A DNA stretch of 64,000 nt from Parasedimentitalea psychrophila. GTDB taxonomy: Bacteria > Pseudomonadota > Alphaproteobacteria > Rhodobacterales > Rhodobacteraceae. A program made the position numbers and the translations under genes. Of the stretch, positions 55,020 to 64,000 are shown piece by piece (within the stretch, counting starts at the first letter, position 1; the number at the start of each line of letters is the position of its first letter). The DNA lies in NCBI RefSeq assembly GCF_030285785.1, contig NZ_CP127247.1, positions 1,573,501 through 1,637,500 on the forward strand, given 5' to 3'. The notes under the pieces were generated by a model. That model was not told the DNA's origin. It ran no database searches and worked only from the letters and a program-made list of their open reading frames with translations.

Positions 55020-56306
55020 ATGGATACGATCTTTGCTTTGGCCTCGGCTCAGGGCAAGGCAGGAGTAGCGATAATCCGCGTGTCTGGGCCTTTGGCCCAT
55101 GAGGCCGGCGCGCGGCTGTCTGGCGGCACACTACCGCCTCGCGGCACCACCTTGCGTCTATTGCGTGACGAGAATGATGAGCCACTGGATCAGGCTTTGG
55201 TGCTGACTTTCTTGGCTCCAAACAGCTTTTCCGGTGAAAATACCGTTGAATTTCAAATACATGGCAGTATTGCCGTGATTTCTATCCTGTTAGATACGCT
55301 GTCCAAAATTGACGGTTTACGGTTGGCAGAGCCAGGAGAATTCACCCGACGGGCGTTGGAAAATGGAAAACTCGACCTGGCCCAGGTCGAGGGGTTGGCG
55401 GATCTGATTGATGCCGAAACCGAGGCCCAGAGAAAGCAAGCTCAAGCTGTCTTGCGCGGCGAATTGGGGCAGCTTGCCGAGCGCTGGCGACGGGATCTGA
55501 TACGCGCCGCTTCGCTGATCGAAGTGACCATAGATTTTGCCGATGAAGATGTGCCCGTTGACGTAACCGCCGAGGTGTCAGCGCTTTTGTCAGGCGTCCA
55601 AAAAGACCTAGAACACGAAACCAAGGGCGTGGTGATAGCTGAGCGCATTCGAAGCGGGTTTGAGGTCGCCATTATAGGCGCCCCAAATGTCGGAAAATCT
55701 ACTCTGTTGAACGCCCTGGCCGGCCGAGAGGCGGCAATTACTTCTGAATATGCCGGCACCACACGCGACGTGATTGAAGTTCGGATGGACCTTGCTGGCT
55801 TGCCCGTTACCCTGCTTGATACGGCCGGCCTGCGGGAAACCGAAGATCATGTTGAGGGAATGGGAATCGCCCTGGCGCGTAAACGAGCTGAAACTGCGGA
55901 TTTGCGGGTATTCCTGGTGGAATCCGGCGATGCCCTGGATGTCAAAATGCAGACCGGCGATATTCGATTATTGCCAAAGGCCGATGAACGGCAAGATGCC
56001 ACAAATTCAATTTCCGGACGAACAGGGCAGGGCATTGATCAATTGGTGTCCCATATCTCTGAGGTTCTCAAATTGCGCTCGGCGGATGTGGGTATCGCAA
56101 CGCGTGCGCGCCACCGCGAGACAATGAATGCGGCTTTGTCGAGCCTTTCCGAGGCCAGAAATATTCTTCAGAAGGGCCCAGGTTTTTATGATATTGCTGC
56201 TGAAGATATGCGATCCGCAATCCGGTCCCTGGAAATGTTGGTTGGACGTGTCGGTGTCGAAAGTCTTCTGGATGAGATTTTCTTGAGTTTTTGCATTGGA
56301 AAATAG
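55020..56306 (+). CDS. mnmE: tRNA modification GTPase MnmE
   Basis: 428 residues. An N-terminal folate-binding domain ([20 protein letters not shown]), then a G domain with [14 protein letters not shown] and [10 protein letters not shown], and the C-terminal CxGK motif FCIGK. With MnmG it modifies U34 of tRNAs. The G4 motif (normally NKxD) reads LPKADE here, a divergence in the base-recognition Asn. It ends 3 bases before mnmG. Confidence 0.96.
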   Translation: MDTIFALASAQGKAGVAIIRVSGPLAHEAGARLSGGTLPPRGTTLRLLRDENDEPLDQALVLTFLAPNSFSGENTVEFQIHGSIAVISILLDTLSKIDGLRLAEPGEFTRRALENGKLDLAQVEGLADLIDAETEAQRKQAQAVLRGELGQLAERWRRDLIRAASLIEVTIDFADEDVPVDVTAEVSALLSGVQKDLEHETKGVVIAERIRSGFEVAIIGAPNVGKSTLLNALAGREAAITSEYAGTTRDVIEVRMDLAGLPVTLLDTAGLRETEDHVEGMGIALARKRAETADLRVFLVESGDALDVKMQTGDIRLLPKADERQDATNSISGRTGQGIDQLVSHISEVLKLRSADVGIATRARHRETMNAALSSLSEARNILQKGPGFYDIAAEDMRSAIRSLEMLVGRVGVESLLDEIFLSFCIGK

Positions 56307-56309
56307 GGA

Positions 56310-58193
56310 GTGTTTCACGTGAAACATTCGGGTTATGACGTGATTGTTGTTGGCGGCGGACACGCCGGCACAGAGGCTGCACACGCTGCTTCCCGTATGG
56401 GTGTGAAAACGGCGCTGGTTACCCTGCACAAAAGAGACATAGGCGTTATGTCATGCAATCCGGCCATTGGAGGCCTTGGCAAGGGCCATCTGGTCCGGGA
56501 AATCGACGCTTTAGACGGTGTTATGGGGCGTGTTGCGGATAAAGCCGGCATTCAGTTTCGACTGCTCAATCGACGTAAGGGACCAGCGGTTCAGGGACCC
56601 AGGGCCCAGGCTGATCGGGCAATCTATCGCACCGAAATGCTCAAAATCACTGAATCTCAAGAAAATCTGACGATTATCCAAGGGGAAGTGATTGATTTTT
56701 TGATGGTCGGCCAAAATGTGACCGGTGTGATGCTGAGCGACGGGGCAGAACTGTCCAGCCGTGCGGTTATCCTTACGTCCGGAACCTTTTTGCGGGGTGT
56801 TATTCACATCGGTAATATCGCCAAGCCCGGTGGTCGAATGGGGGATAAACCGTCTGTAAAACTGGCGACCCGATTGGATGATTTTGATTTGCCACTGGGC
56901 CGCCTAAAAACTGGCACACCGCCGCGGTTGGACGGGCGAACAATCAACTGGGCCGAACTTCAAAGCCAACCAGGAGACGACGACCCGACATTATTCTCAT
57001 TTTTGTCGGAAAAAACTCTGGCGCCACAGGTGTCTTGTGGAATCACCCATACAAGTGAGCATACCCATCAAATTATCCGGGAAAACCTGACACGATCGGC
57101 GATGTATGGCGGTCATATCGAGGGCGTGGGCCCACGCTATTGTCCTTCCATCGAAGATAAGGTTGTGCGATTCGCGGAAAAAACATCTCATCAAATATTC
57201 TTGGAACCGGAAAGTGCTACTGGCCATACGGTCTATCCAAATGGAATTTCCACCAGTCTACCTGAGGATGTGCAAAATGACTATGTGCACTCAATAGTAG
57301 GGCTGGAAAACGCCAAAATTCTGCAACCCGGGTACGCAATTGAATATGACTACGTTGATCCTAGGTCATTGTCACTGGATCTTTCCCTGAGAACGGTTCC
57401 AGGGCTGTTCCTAGCGGGTCAGATCAACGGCACCACCGGCTATGAGGAGGCGGCGGCACAGGGCTTGGTGGCCGGTCTCAACGCTGCCCGCCTTTGTTTG
57501 GGGGAGGAATCGGTGATCTTTGGCCGGTCAAATAGCTACATTGGTGTTATGATTGATGATTTGACCACCAATGGAGTAACCGAACCTTACCGGATGTTTA
57601 CATCCAGGGCAGAATTCCGGCTTTCATTGCGGGCTGACAATGCAGATCAAAGACTGACTCCCTTGGCAATATCGCTTGGCTGCTGCAGCGAGAAACGGAA
57701 GGAAATTTTCCTGTCAAAAACTGAAAAGCTGGTGGAAGCTCAAGGTCTTTTGAACCAAAATTCCTACACACCGAGGCAGATTGGCGAGATTGGAATTCGG
57801 ATTGGCCAGGATGGTAATCGCCGTAGTGGGCAAGATGTGTTGGCGTTTCCGGACGTGGTGTTTGAGGACCTCCTGCCACTTATTCCTGAATTGGAGGTTG
57901 TCAATAATGACATACGGCGTCAGGTTGAACGTGACGCGCTGTATGCCCACTATATTGACCGGCAGAATCGAGAAATATCAGCCATGAAGAGAGATGAGGC
58001 CTTTGTCATTCCAACTGATCTGGACTTTTCAAGTATTTCGGGACTTTCCAATGAATTGCAGGCTAAACTTCGAATGACCTTGCCACATGATCTGGCGCAA
58101 GCAGCCCGAATTGACGGTATGACTCCGGCAGCATTGGCTTTACTGCTTGCGAGATTGCGTCGGGATGGTAAGCGCCAGGGGCGTCAGTCATGA
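56310..58193 (+). CDS. mnmG: tRNA uridine-5-carboxymethylaminomethyl synthesis protein MnmG
   Basis: 627 residues. FAD-binding [39 protein letters not shown], and the second signature [17 protein letters not shown]. Works with MnmE on tRNA wobble uridine. The start is GTG at 56310, and codons 2-6 (FHVKH) are written by a parS palindrome, so the N-terminus is constrained by two functions. Overlaps rsmG by 4 bases. Confidence 0.97.
   Translation: MFHVKHSGYDVIVVGGGHAGTEAAHAASRMGVKTALVTLHKRDIGVMSCNPAIGGLGKGHLVREIDALDGVMGRVADKAGIQFRLLNRRKGPAVQGPRAQADRAIYRTEMLKITESQENLTIIQGEVIDFLMVGQNVTGVMLSDGAELSSRAVILTSGTFLRGVIHIGNIAKPGGRMGDKPSVKLATRLDDFDLPLGRLKTGTPPRLDGRTINWAELQSQPGDDDPTLFSFLSEKTLAPQVSCGITHTSEHTHQIIRENLTRSAMYGGHIEGVGPRYCPSIEDKVVRFAEKTSHQIFLEPESATGHTVYPNGISTSLPEDVQNDYVHSIVGLENAKILQPGYAIEYDYVDPRSLSLDLSLRTVPGLFLAGQINGTTGYEEAAAQGLVAGLNAARLCLGEESVIFGRSNSYIGVMIDDLTTNGVTEPYRMFTSRAEFRLSLRADNADQRLTPLAISLGCCSEKRKEIFLSKTEKLVEAQGLLNQNSYTPRQIGEIGIRIGQDGNRRSGQDVLAFPDVVFEDLLPLIPELEVVNNDIRRQVERDALYAHYIDRQNREISAMKRDEAFVIPTDLDFSSISGLSNELQAKLRMTLPHDLAQAARIDGMTPAALALLLARLRRDGKRQGRQS
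56311..56326. other. parS site 1 (in mnmG start)
   Basis: Perfect TGTTTCACGTGAAACA palindrome, identical to the general ParB-binding parS. It is about 3.2 kb from oriC and overlaps the first codons of mnmG. Confidence 0.93.
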
Positions 58194-58807
58194 GAGAGCA
58201 GAACTTACTCGCCCAGCTGAATGTTTCACGTGAAACAATGGAGAGACTTGAAATATTTGAACAAGTGCTTCTCAAATGGAACCCAAAGATAAACCTGGTC
58301 TCACGCGCCAGTCTCAATAACTTGTGGACTCGCCACATTATTGATTCAATTCAGGTCTACCGCAGTGTGGAGGCGCCAGATCATTGGCTTGATATCGGCA
58401 GCGGCGGTGGATTTCCTGGTTTGATCGTCGGAATTATGGCGGCCGAGGAAGCCCCAAATGTAGTCGTGACGCTGATTGAAAGCGACCAGAGAAAATCTGT
58501 ATTTCTGCGCACGGCGGCACGGGAATGTGGCATCAAAATCAATGTTCTCAGTGAAAGAATCGAACAAGTCGAAAGACTCGCGGCAAATGTACTATCTGCG
58601 CGCGCTTTGGCGGATCTTAATACCTTGTTAGGTTTTGCGGATCACCATCTGGATCCGGATGGAATTGCGTTATTCCCCAAGGGGGTGACCTGGAGAAAAG
58701 AGCTGGAAGAGGCACGTCAGAATTGGCGTTTTGAGGTGGATCCTATTAAAAGTTTGACTGAACCCGATGCCGTCATTTTGAAAGTAAGGGGAGTGGCCCG
58801 TGCCTGA
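58190..58807 (+). CDS. rsmG: 16S rRNA m7G527 methyltransferase RsmG
   Basis: 205 residues. SAM-binding [17 protein letters not shown], and [21 protein letters not shown] and [11 protein letters not shown] are typical of RsmG/GidB. It methylates G527 of 16S rRNA; loss gives low-level streptomycin resistance. Residues 12-16 (VSRET) are encoded by a parS palindrome. Overlaps parA by 8 bases. Confidence 0.96.
   Translation: MREQNLLAQLNVSRETMERLEIFEQVLLKWNPKINLVSRASLNNLWTRHIIDSIQVYRSVEAPDHWLDIGSGGGFPGLIVGIMAAEEAPNVVVTLIESDQRKSVFLRTAARECGIKINVLSERIEQVERLAANVLSARALADLNTLLGFADHHLDPDGIALFPKGVTWRKELEEARQNWRFEVDPIKSLTEPDAVILKVRGVARA
58222..58237. other. parS site 2 (in rsmG)
   Basis: A second perfect TGTTTCACGTGAAACA, 1.9 kb from the first and about 0.6 kb upstream of parA. 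It lies in the coding frame of rsmG. Confidence 0.93.
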
Positions 58808-59609
58808 TCTGTCCCGCCCATCTGGGCCTCGCATAATTGCGATTGCAAACCAGAAAGGGGGGGTGGGGAAGACCACCACCACCATCAATCTGGCAGCCGC
58901 CTTGGTGGAATCTGGCCTGCGTGTTCTTGTGGTCGACCTGGATCCCCAGGGCAATGCCTCAACCGGTCTGGGTATCGAAATTTCAGATCGAAACCTGACA
59001 ACTTATGATCTTTTGATTGGGGAGACGCCGTTAAAAGACGTGATCCGCACAACCGGGATTGAAGGTCTTTGCATTGTGCCGGCAACAGTTGATTTAAGCT
59101 CGGCCGATATTGAATTGATCGCCAATGAACGGCGTAGCTTTCTACTGCATGACGCGCTTCGCCAGACCGACATGGACGAATACGACTGGGACTATGTCTT
59201 GATTGACTGCCCGCCGTCGCTGAATCTTTTGACAGTGAATGCAATGATTGCGGCGCATTCAGTGTTGATTCCGTTGCAAAGTGAATTTTTTGCACTGGAA
59301 GGGGTGTCACAACTGATGATGACAATCCGGGATGTGCGGCAAACGGCAAATTCTGAATTGCGGATAGAAGGCATTGTTCTGACAATGTACGACAAGCGCA
59401 ACAACCTGTCTCAGCAAGTGGAGCAGGACGCACGCGATAATCTGGGGGACCTAGTGTTTGAAACCAAGATTCCCCGTAATGTCAGGGTGAGTGAGGCGCC
59501 ATCTTATGCGCTTCCGGTGTTGCAATACGATCCGAACTCACAGGGGGCCCAGGCTTATCGCTCGTTGGCGGTTGAGTTGATTAGAAGACATCAAAGACTT
59601 GCAGCATAA
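58800..59609 (+). CDS. parA: Chromosome-partitioning ATPase ParA
   Basis: 269 residues. Deviant Walker A NQKGGVGKTTTTINLAAAL, VVDLDPQGNAST, and the Walker B stretch YVLIDCPPSLNLLTVNAM. It moves ParB-parS complexes along the nucleoid. Followed after 17 bases by parB. Confidence 0.97.
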   Translation: MPDLSRPSGPRIIAIANQKGGVGKTTTTINLAAALVESGLRVLVVDLDPQGNASTGLGIEISDRNLTTYDLLIGETPLKDVIRTTGIEGLCIVPATVDLSSADIELIANERRSFLLHDALRQTDMDEYDWDYVLIDCPPSLNLLTVNAMIAAHSVLIPLQSEFFALEGVSQLMMTIRDVRQTANSELRIEGIVLTMYDKRNNLSQQVEQDARDNLGDLVFETKIPRNVRVSEAPSYALPVLQYDPNSQGAQAYRSLAVELIRRHQRLAA

Positions 59610-59626
59610 CCAGGGGAGAACGAACT

Positions 59627-60520
59627 ATGACGATTAAAAAGGGTAAACCCCGTGGTCTTGGGCGTGGATTATCTGCGCTGATGGCAGATGTGAACCTGGC
59701 ACCGGTTTCTTCTGCTGAAAAAATGCCGCGGAACACCGAAGTGTTTGTACCTATTGAAAAAATCGTGGCCAACCCTGAGCAGCCACGGCGACATTTTGTG
59801 CAGGTTGACCTGGATGATCTGACCGCATCGATCAAGGAAAAAGGCGTTCTTCAGCCGCTGATCGTGCGGCCGCGGGATGGCGGCATGTATGAGATTGTCG
59901 CTGGGGAGCGGCGCTGGCGGGCGTCTCAGGCGGCCCAGCTGCACCAAGTTCCGGTTCTTGTGCGGGATTATTCCGACCTTGAGGTGATGGAAGTTGCGCT
60001 GATTGAGAACATTCAGCGCGCGGATCTGAATGCTCTTGAAGAGGCGCAGAGCTACAAGCTTCTGATGGAAAAATTCGGCCACACCCAAGAGAAAATGGCT
60101 GAGGCACTGGGTAAGAGCCGCAGCCATATTGCCAATTTGGTGCGCTTGCTTCATCTGCCGGATGATGTGCAACTTCTTGTTCAGGAACGAAAATTGTCGG
60201 CAGGCCATGCACGAGCACTGATTACCTCGGACAATGCGTCGGAGTTGGCGAAGAAAATCGTCAAGGGTGGATTGTCGGTTCGAGCCACCGAGATTCTTGT
60301 CAAGAAGGATGCGGTCGGCGACACGCCACGTGCGGCAAGAGCGCCGAAAAAGCCGCCCGAGAAGGATGCGGATACGCGGGCATTGGAAAGTGACCTGTCC
60401 GCAATCATACGGATGCCGGTGTCAATTGATCATAAAACTGGCGGCGAGACCGGGTCCATTACCATATCTTATGAAAACCTGGATCAACTTGATGAGTTAT
60501 GCGGCGTTCTCAGCCGCTAG
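59627..60520 (+). CDS. parB: Chromosome-partitioning CTPase/DNA-binding protein ParB
   Basis: 297 residues. N-terminal ParA-interaction segment GKPRGLGRGLSALMADV, the CTP-binding arginine patch GERRWRASQAAQ, ENIQRADLNALEEAQSY, helix-turn-helix KMAEALGKSRSHIANLVRLL and a C-terminal dimer domain. It loads at parS and spreads. Its two likely parS targets are in mnmG and rsmG just upstream. The 3' end overlaps the convergent DUF454 gene by 11 bases. Confidence 0.97.
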   Translation: MTIKKGKPRGLGRGLSALMADVNLAPVSSAEKMPRNTEVFVPIEKIVANPEQPRRHFVQVDLDDLTASIKEKGVLQPLIVRPRDGGMYEIVAGERRWRASQAAQLHQVPVLVRDYSDLEVMEVALIENIQRADLNALEEAQSYKLLMEKFGHTQEKMAEALGKSRSHIANLVRLLHLPDDVQLLVQERKLSAGHARALITSDNASELAKKIVKGGLSVRATEILVKKDAVGDTPRAARAPKKPPEKDADTRALESDLSAIIRMPVSIDHKTGGETGSITISYENLDQLDELCGVLSR

Positions 60521-60863
60521 GACGGCTCCAGATGAAGATCAGGACGCCGCTGAGCACAACGGATTGAATGGCCAGAATATGGCCCGGAGCGCCTAGGATA
60601 AGAGACAAAAGAAATACGGCGGCAATCGACAGGGTTGCCGCCTTTTTTGCGCCCGGGCGTATGGCGCGGTGCTCATTCCAATCGACGATCATTGGCCCAA
60701 AAAGAGAGTGAGCCAGTATCCAACTGTGCAGCCGCTCGGACGAATTCGCAAAGAAGAAGGTGGCGAGCAATAGAAATGGAACCGTGGGGAGCAGCGGCAA
60801 CACAACGCCGACGATGGCCAGAGCCACACAGATAAGTCCCAGTCCGGCATAAATAAATCGCAT
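60510..60863 (-). CDS. DUF454 (YbaN-like) small membrane protein
   Basis: 117 residues. Two to three membrane helices; GLICVALAIVGVVLPLLPTV followed by PFLLLATFFFANSSERLH is the DUF454 hallmark. Function unknown. Separated by 6 bases from the upstream hemW gene, so likely cotranscribed with rph-rdgB-hemW. Confidence 0.9.
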   Translation of the reverse strand: MRFIYAGLGLICVALAIVGVVLPLLPTVPFLLLATFFFANSSERLHSWILAHSLFGPMIVDWNEHRAIRPGAKKAATLSIAAVFLLSLILGAPGHILAIQSVVLSGVLIFIWSRPSG

Positions 60864-60869
60864 TGCTAC

Positions 60870-62024
60870 CTAATCCGCCAATAGTTCACGTAAGACTGCA
60901 TTCAACACGGCGCGACCTTGATCTGTCGCCCGTAATATCGTCCCGGATTGTACCACCATACCCAACTGCAACAGGTCCTGCACTTTGTCCTGGGGCAGGG
61001 GGTGGCCAGCCAATTGGGCATATCTGCTCATGTCTATTCCCTCAACAAGACGCATCCCCATCATCAGGTGCTCGGCACTATATTCGTCAGGGGCAAGGGT
61101 GACGTTGACACAATCGCCTGTTCCCTCACCCACCGCCTGTAGCCAGGCGCCGGGTGCGCGCAGGCTCTCGGTGGCATAGCGGTGCCCGTTTAGGGTCAGG
61201 CGCCCATGGGCACCCGGGCCTATGCCGACGTAGTCCCCATAGCGCCAGTAGATCAGGTTGTGGCGCGATTCTGCGCCGGCGCGGGCGTGGTTAGACACTT
61301 CGTAGGCGGGCATTCCATGATCGGTGCAGATCTCTTGCGTTGCATGATACATGTCGGCTGCGGCGTCATCGGTTGGCAGGTTGCGCAGCTTGCCACGGGC
61401 ATAGCGGTCGCCAAAGGCTGTGCCGTCTTCGATGGTTAGCTGGTACAGCGACAGGTGATCAATCGCCATCGACAGGGCCTGGTTCAGTTCTTGTTGCCAG
61501 TCTTTCAGCGTCTGGCCTTGCCGGGCATATATCAGGTCAAAGCTGACCCGATCAAAGCAGTTGCGGGCGGTCTCAAATGCGGCTTGGGCCTCTGCCACGG
61601 AGTGAATGCGGCCCAGCCGGCGCAGGTCTTCATCATTCAGTGCCTGAATGCCCATGGAGATACGATTAACGCCGCCATCGCGATAGCCGGCAAAGCGGCC
61701 CGCCTCGACCGATCCGGGGTTGGCCTCAAGCGTGATTTCGATGTCATTGGCAAAAGGCCAGATATCGCGGGCCGCTTCGATCACCGCTGCGACCGTTTCC
61801 GGCTGCATGAGGGACGGGGTGCCGCCGCCAAAGAAAATCGCATTAAGAACCCGGTTTGGAACCAGCTGGGCGTGCCGCTTCAGCTCACTGATATAGGCTT
61901 TAACCCATTTCTTTTGATCAACATTTGCGGTTACGTGGCTGTTGAAGTCGCAATAGGGGCATTTGGCCTGGCAGAATGGCCAATGCACATAAAGGCCAAA
62001 GCCGCCATTGCGCCAATCATCCAT
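60870..62024 (-). CDS. hemW: Radical SAM haem chaperone HemW
   Basis: 384 residues from ATG 62024 ([17 protein letters not shown]), which overlaps rdgB by 8 bases; a GTG 13 codons earlier is less likely. The cluster motif is FCQAKCPYCDF (CxxxCxxC) with the extra Cys of HemN/HemW proteins. FFGGGTPSLM and GVNRISMGIQAL follow. It lacks the N-terminal extension of true HemN, so it is called a haem chaperone rather than coproporphyrinogen oxidase. Confidence 0.93.
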   Translation of the reverse strand: MDDWRNGGFGLYVHWPFCQAKCPYCDFNSHVTANVDQKKWVKAYISELKRHAQLVPNRVLNAIFFGGGTPSLMQPETVAAVIEAARDIWPFANDIEITLEANPGSVEAGRFAGYRDGGVNRISMGIQALNDEDLRRLGRIHSVAEAQAAFETARNCFDRVSFDLIYARQGQTLKDWQQELNQALSMAIDHLSLYQLTIEDGTAFGDRYARGKLRNLPTDDAAADMYHATQEICTDHGMPAYEVSNHARAGAESRHNLIYWRYGDYVGIGPGAHGRLTLNGHRYATESLRAPGAWLQAVGEGTGDCVNVTLAPDEYSAEHLMMGMRLVEGIDMSRYAQLAGHPLPQDKVQDLLQLGMVVQSGTILRATDQGRAVLNAVLRELLAD

Positions 62025-62631
62025 CGAAACAGGCTTTGACAAATTTTGCCACCGCTTGTCCACGGTGGCTGATCTTGTGTTTGTCAGTCGGCAGCATCTG
62101 GGCGCAGGTTACGTCCAATCCGTCGGGCTGAAACATGGGATCATAGCCAAAGCCGTTTTCGCCGCGAATGGGCCAGACCAGCTGACCCGGCATTACACCC
62201 TCAAAGACCTCATCGTGACCATCCGGCCAGGCAAGCACCAGGGTACAGCGAAACTGCGCTGTGCGAGGGCCCGGGGCGTTGACCGCCTCCAGTTCTTTCT
62301 GGGTGCGGGTCATGGCCATCATGAAATCCCGGCCATTCTCTGTTTCAGCCCAATCGGCGGTATAGACACCTGGTGCGCCGTTCAGCGCATCGATGGTAAT
62401 GCCCGAGTCATCCGACAAAGCCGGCAGGCCGGTGGCCTGCGCAGCTGCGTGGGCCTTGATGCGGGCATTGCCAACAAAGGTGTCTTCGGTTTCTTCCGGC
62501 TCGGGCAGTGCCATTTCACCAGCACTGACAACAGTGACACCATAAGGGGCGAGGAGATGGGTCATTTCCTCCAGTTTACCCTTGTTATGAGTGGCGAGCA
62601 GTAGTTTTTCGCCGGTGAAAATACGGGTCAT
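62017..62631 (-). CDS. rdgB: dITP/XTP pyrophosphatase (RdgB/HAM1)
   Basis: 204 residues. [14 protein letters not shown] start, the [16 protein letters not shown] core and [13 protein letters not shown] are the family signatures, followed by SHRGQAV. It removes deaminated purine nucleotides from the pool. Second house-cleaning pyrophosphatase in the window besides Maf. Overlaps rph by 4 bases. Confidence 0.97.
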   Translation of the reverse strand: MTRIFTGEKLLLATHNKGKLEEMTHLLAPYGVTVVSAGEMALPEPEETEDTFVGNARIKAHAAAQATGLPALSDDSGITIDALNGAPGVYTADWAETENGRDFMMAMTRTQKELEAVNAPGPRTAQFRCTLVLAWPDGHDEVFEGVMPGQLVWPIRGENGFGYDPMFQPDGLDVTCAQMLPTDKHKISHRGQAVAKFVKACFDG

Positions 62632-63341
62632 ACGCAGGCTGCCTTTTGCATTTCAGCCAACTCGGATGTGCCCTTTTCAGCCAGATCCATCATCTGGTTC
62701 ATCTGATCGCGTGAGAACACAGAGCCTTCGGCAGACATCTGAACTTCGATCAGCTTGCCGGATCCGGTCATGATAAAGTTGCCGTCCACGCCGGCTTCGG
62801 AATCTTCCGGATAATCCAGATCCAGCACGATCTGACCCGCGTAGATGCCACAGGAGATTGCGGCCACCGGATCAACCAAAGGGTCCATTTTGACGTCGCC
62901 GGCTTTCATCAGCTTGTTGACCGCAAGGCGCAATGCGACCCAACCACCGGTAATAGAGGCACAACGGGTGCCGCCATCGGCCTGCAAAACGTCACAGTCA
63001 ACGGTGATTTGGCGTTCCCCCAAAGCAACCCGGTCAACGCCGGCCCGCAGGGCGCGACCAATCAGACGCTGGATTTCCACGGTGCGACCACCTTGCTTGC
63101 CGGCCGCAGCCTCACGGCGCATCCGGGTGTTGGTGGCGCGGGGCAGCATGCCGTATTCAGCGGTCACCCAACCCAGGCCCGACCCCTTGATGAACGACGG
63201 TACCCGCGGCTCAATTGAGGCGGTACACAGCACATGGGTGTCGCCCATTTTAATCAGGCAGGAGCCCTCGGCGTGTTTGGTGAAACTGGTCTCGATAGAG
63301 ACGTCGCGCATTTGGTTCAATTCTCGTCCGGAGGGTCGCAT
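62628..63341 (-). CDS. rph: Ribonuclease PH
   Basis: 237 residues. [18 protein letters not shown] start, [33 protein letters not shown] and [16 protein letters not shown] are characteristic. A phosphorolytic exonuclease that trims tRNA 3' ends. Divergent from hrcA, the usual pairing in Alphaproteobacteria. Confidence 0.97.
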   Translation of the reverse strand: MRPSGRELNQMRDVSIETSFTKHAEGSCLIKMGDTHVLCTASIEPRVPSFIKGSGLGWVTAEYGMLPRATNTRMRREAAAGKQGGRTVEIQRLIGRALRAGVDRVALGERQITVDCDVLQADGGTRCASITGGWVALRLAVNKLMKAGDVKMDPLVDPVAAISCGIYAGQIVLDLDYPEDSEAGVDGNFIMTGSGKLIEVQMSAEGSVFSRDQMNQMMDLAEKGTSELAEMQKAACV

Positions 63342-63484
63342 GGGATATCCTTTTTTTGGTTGGCTTCGGGATAGCCTTCGGCAGCCTTGTGATGCAAGCC
63401 TGATTGACCTTTTGGCGCAAGCCTCTTTAATGGCAGGCTAGCCCGATTGTTCTATATTGGGACCAGATGATATGCAGGACTGAC
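63342..63484. promoter_or_regulatory. Divergent promoter region rph/hrcA
   Basis: 143 bases. A TATATT hexamer (63454-63459) lies about 26 bases before the hrcA start and may be a -10 box. No CIRCE inverted repeat is seen, so hrcA does not appear autoregulated here. Confidence 0.4.
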
Positions 63485-64000
63485 ATGAACGACGCCAGCG
63501 ATATCCTGAGGGACATGAATGACCGCTCACGTGACGTATTCCGGGCGGTAGTGGAAAACTACATGGATCGCGGTGGTCCGGTGGGCAGCCGCACCCTGAG
63601 CCGCAGCCTGAGCGAAAAGGTCAGCGCCGCCACCATCCGCAATGTGATGCAGGATCTGGAGCATCTTGGCTTACTCAACAGTCCGCATGTCAGCGCCGGC
63701 CGGGTGCCGACGCAGTTGGGACTGCGGTTGTTTGTGGACGGATTTCTGGAGATTGAGGATCTGAAGATCCAGGACCGGCAGAAAATTGACGCCACGCTGA
63801 ACGGTAAATCCGCCGATGTCGGCGGTATGCTGGACCGGGTTGGCGCCGCTCTGTCTGGGGTGACACAGGGTGCCTCTCTGGTGCTGACCCCCAAACACGA
63901 GGCTGAAATCCGCCACATAGAATTTGTGTCTCTGGCGCAGGACCGGGCACTGGTGGTTTTGGTCTTCTCGGATGGTCAGGTCGAAAACCGGGTGTTCACG
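63485..64000 (+). CDS. hrcA: Heat-inducible transcription repressor HrcA, 5' part
   Basis: 172 codons are visible; the gene runs off the window. ATG at 63485 (MNDASDILRDMNDRSRDVFR), then the winged-helix motifs VVENYMDRGGPVGSRTLSR, SAATIRNVMQDLEHLGLL and SPHVSAGRVPT, which are diagnostic for HrcA. It represses groESL (and often dnaKJ) by binding CIRCE elements. Divergent from rph. Confidence 0.95.
   Translation, partial: MNDASDILRDMNDRSRDVFRAVVENYMDRGGPVGSRTLSRSLSEKVSAATIRNVMQDLEHLGLLNSPHVSAGRVPTQLGLRLFVDGFLEIEDLKIQDRQKIDATLNGKSADVGGMLDRVGAALSGVTQGASLVLTPKHEAEIRHIEFVSLAQDRALVVLVFSDGQVENRVFT

Noticed and set aside
63342-63484. CIRCE operator before hrcA
   Set aside because: The inverted repeat TTAGCACTC-N9-GAGTGCTAA or a close variant is not present.

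Overview
The window reads as chromosomal DNA of a marine Rhodobacterales bacterium of the Roseobacter group. The evidence is the alphaproteobacterial flagellar gene set, a RegB/RegA/SenC redox-signalling cluster, Mic60 between hemD and hemY, AddAB instead of RecBCD, a CtrA-type box before motB, and an alphaproteobacterial origin neighbourhood (maf-aroE-coaE-dnaQ on one side; hemJ-rho-mnmE-mnmG-rsmG-parA-parB on the other).

1-14.6 kb: flagellar genes in two blocks, fliH(partial)-fliN-fliP and motB-flgE-flgK-flgL-flgI. Between them lie degraded coding sequence, a tRNA-Thr(CGU) carrying a very small (about 2.0 kb) integrative element that encodes a tyrosine integrase and a PilZ protein, and a catabolic operon (diaminopropionate ammonia-lyase-like enzyme, M24 peptidase, Asp/Glu-racemase-like enzyme) with a divergent Lrp/AsnC regulator.

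14.6-18.7 kb: a nest of insertion sequences. A decayed IS30-type element on the plus strand is split by an intact IS30 element with a 3-bp target duplication, and again by a decayed IS481 element that is itself split by a decayed IS110 element.

18.7-33.9 kb: hemD-mic60-hemY on the minus strand; tsaD-gpsA-yciI-like-EVE on the plus strand; a solitary trpB; ahcY; a small secreted protein; an HD-domain protein; the regA/senC/regB redox cluster; and a multi-PAS protein with no recognisable transmitter.

34-46.5 kb: the tightly overlapping run tsaE-amgK-murU-addB-addA (tRNA modification, peptidoglycan sugar recycling, double-strand-break repair), trxA, a DUF1127 gene, hslVU with a heat-shock-type promoter, and a lipoprotein alpha/beta hydrolase.

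46.5-64 kb: the replication-origin region. smr-mltA-tim44 and fxsA-secB lead to dnaQ-coaE-aroE-maf, which point away from a 408-bp gap holding at least six DnaA-box-like sites and an AT-rich tract; I call this the chromosomal oriC. On the other side are hemJ, rho, mnmE, mnmG, rsmG, parA and parB. Two perfect 16-bp parS palindromes lie inside the first codons of mnmG and rsmG. The window closes with a DUF454 protein, hemW, rdgB, rph and the 5' part of hrcA.

All calls come from reading the sequence and recalling family features; no database search was run.
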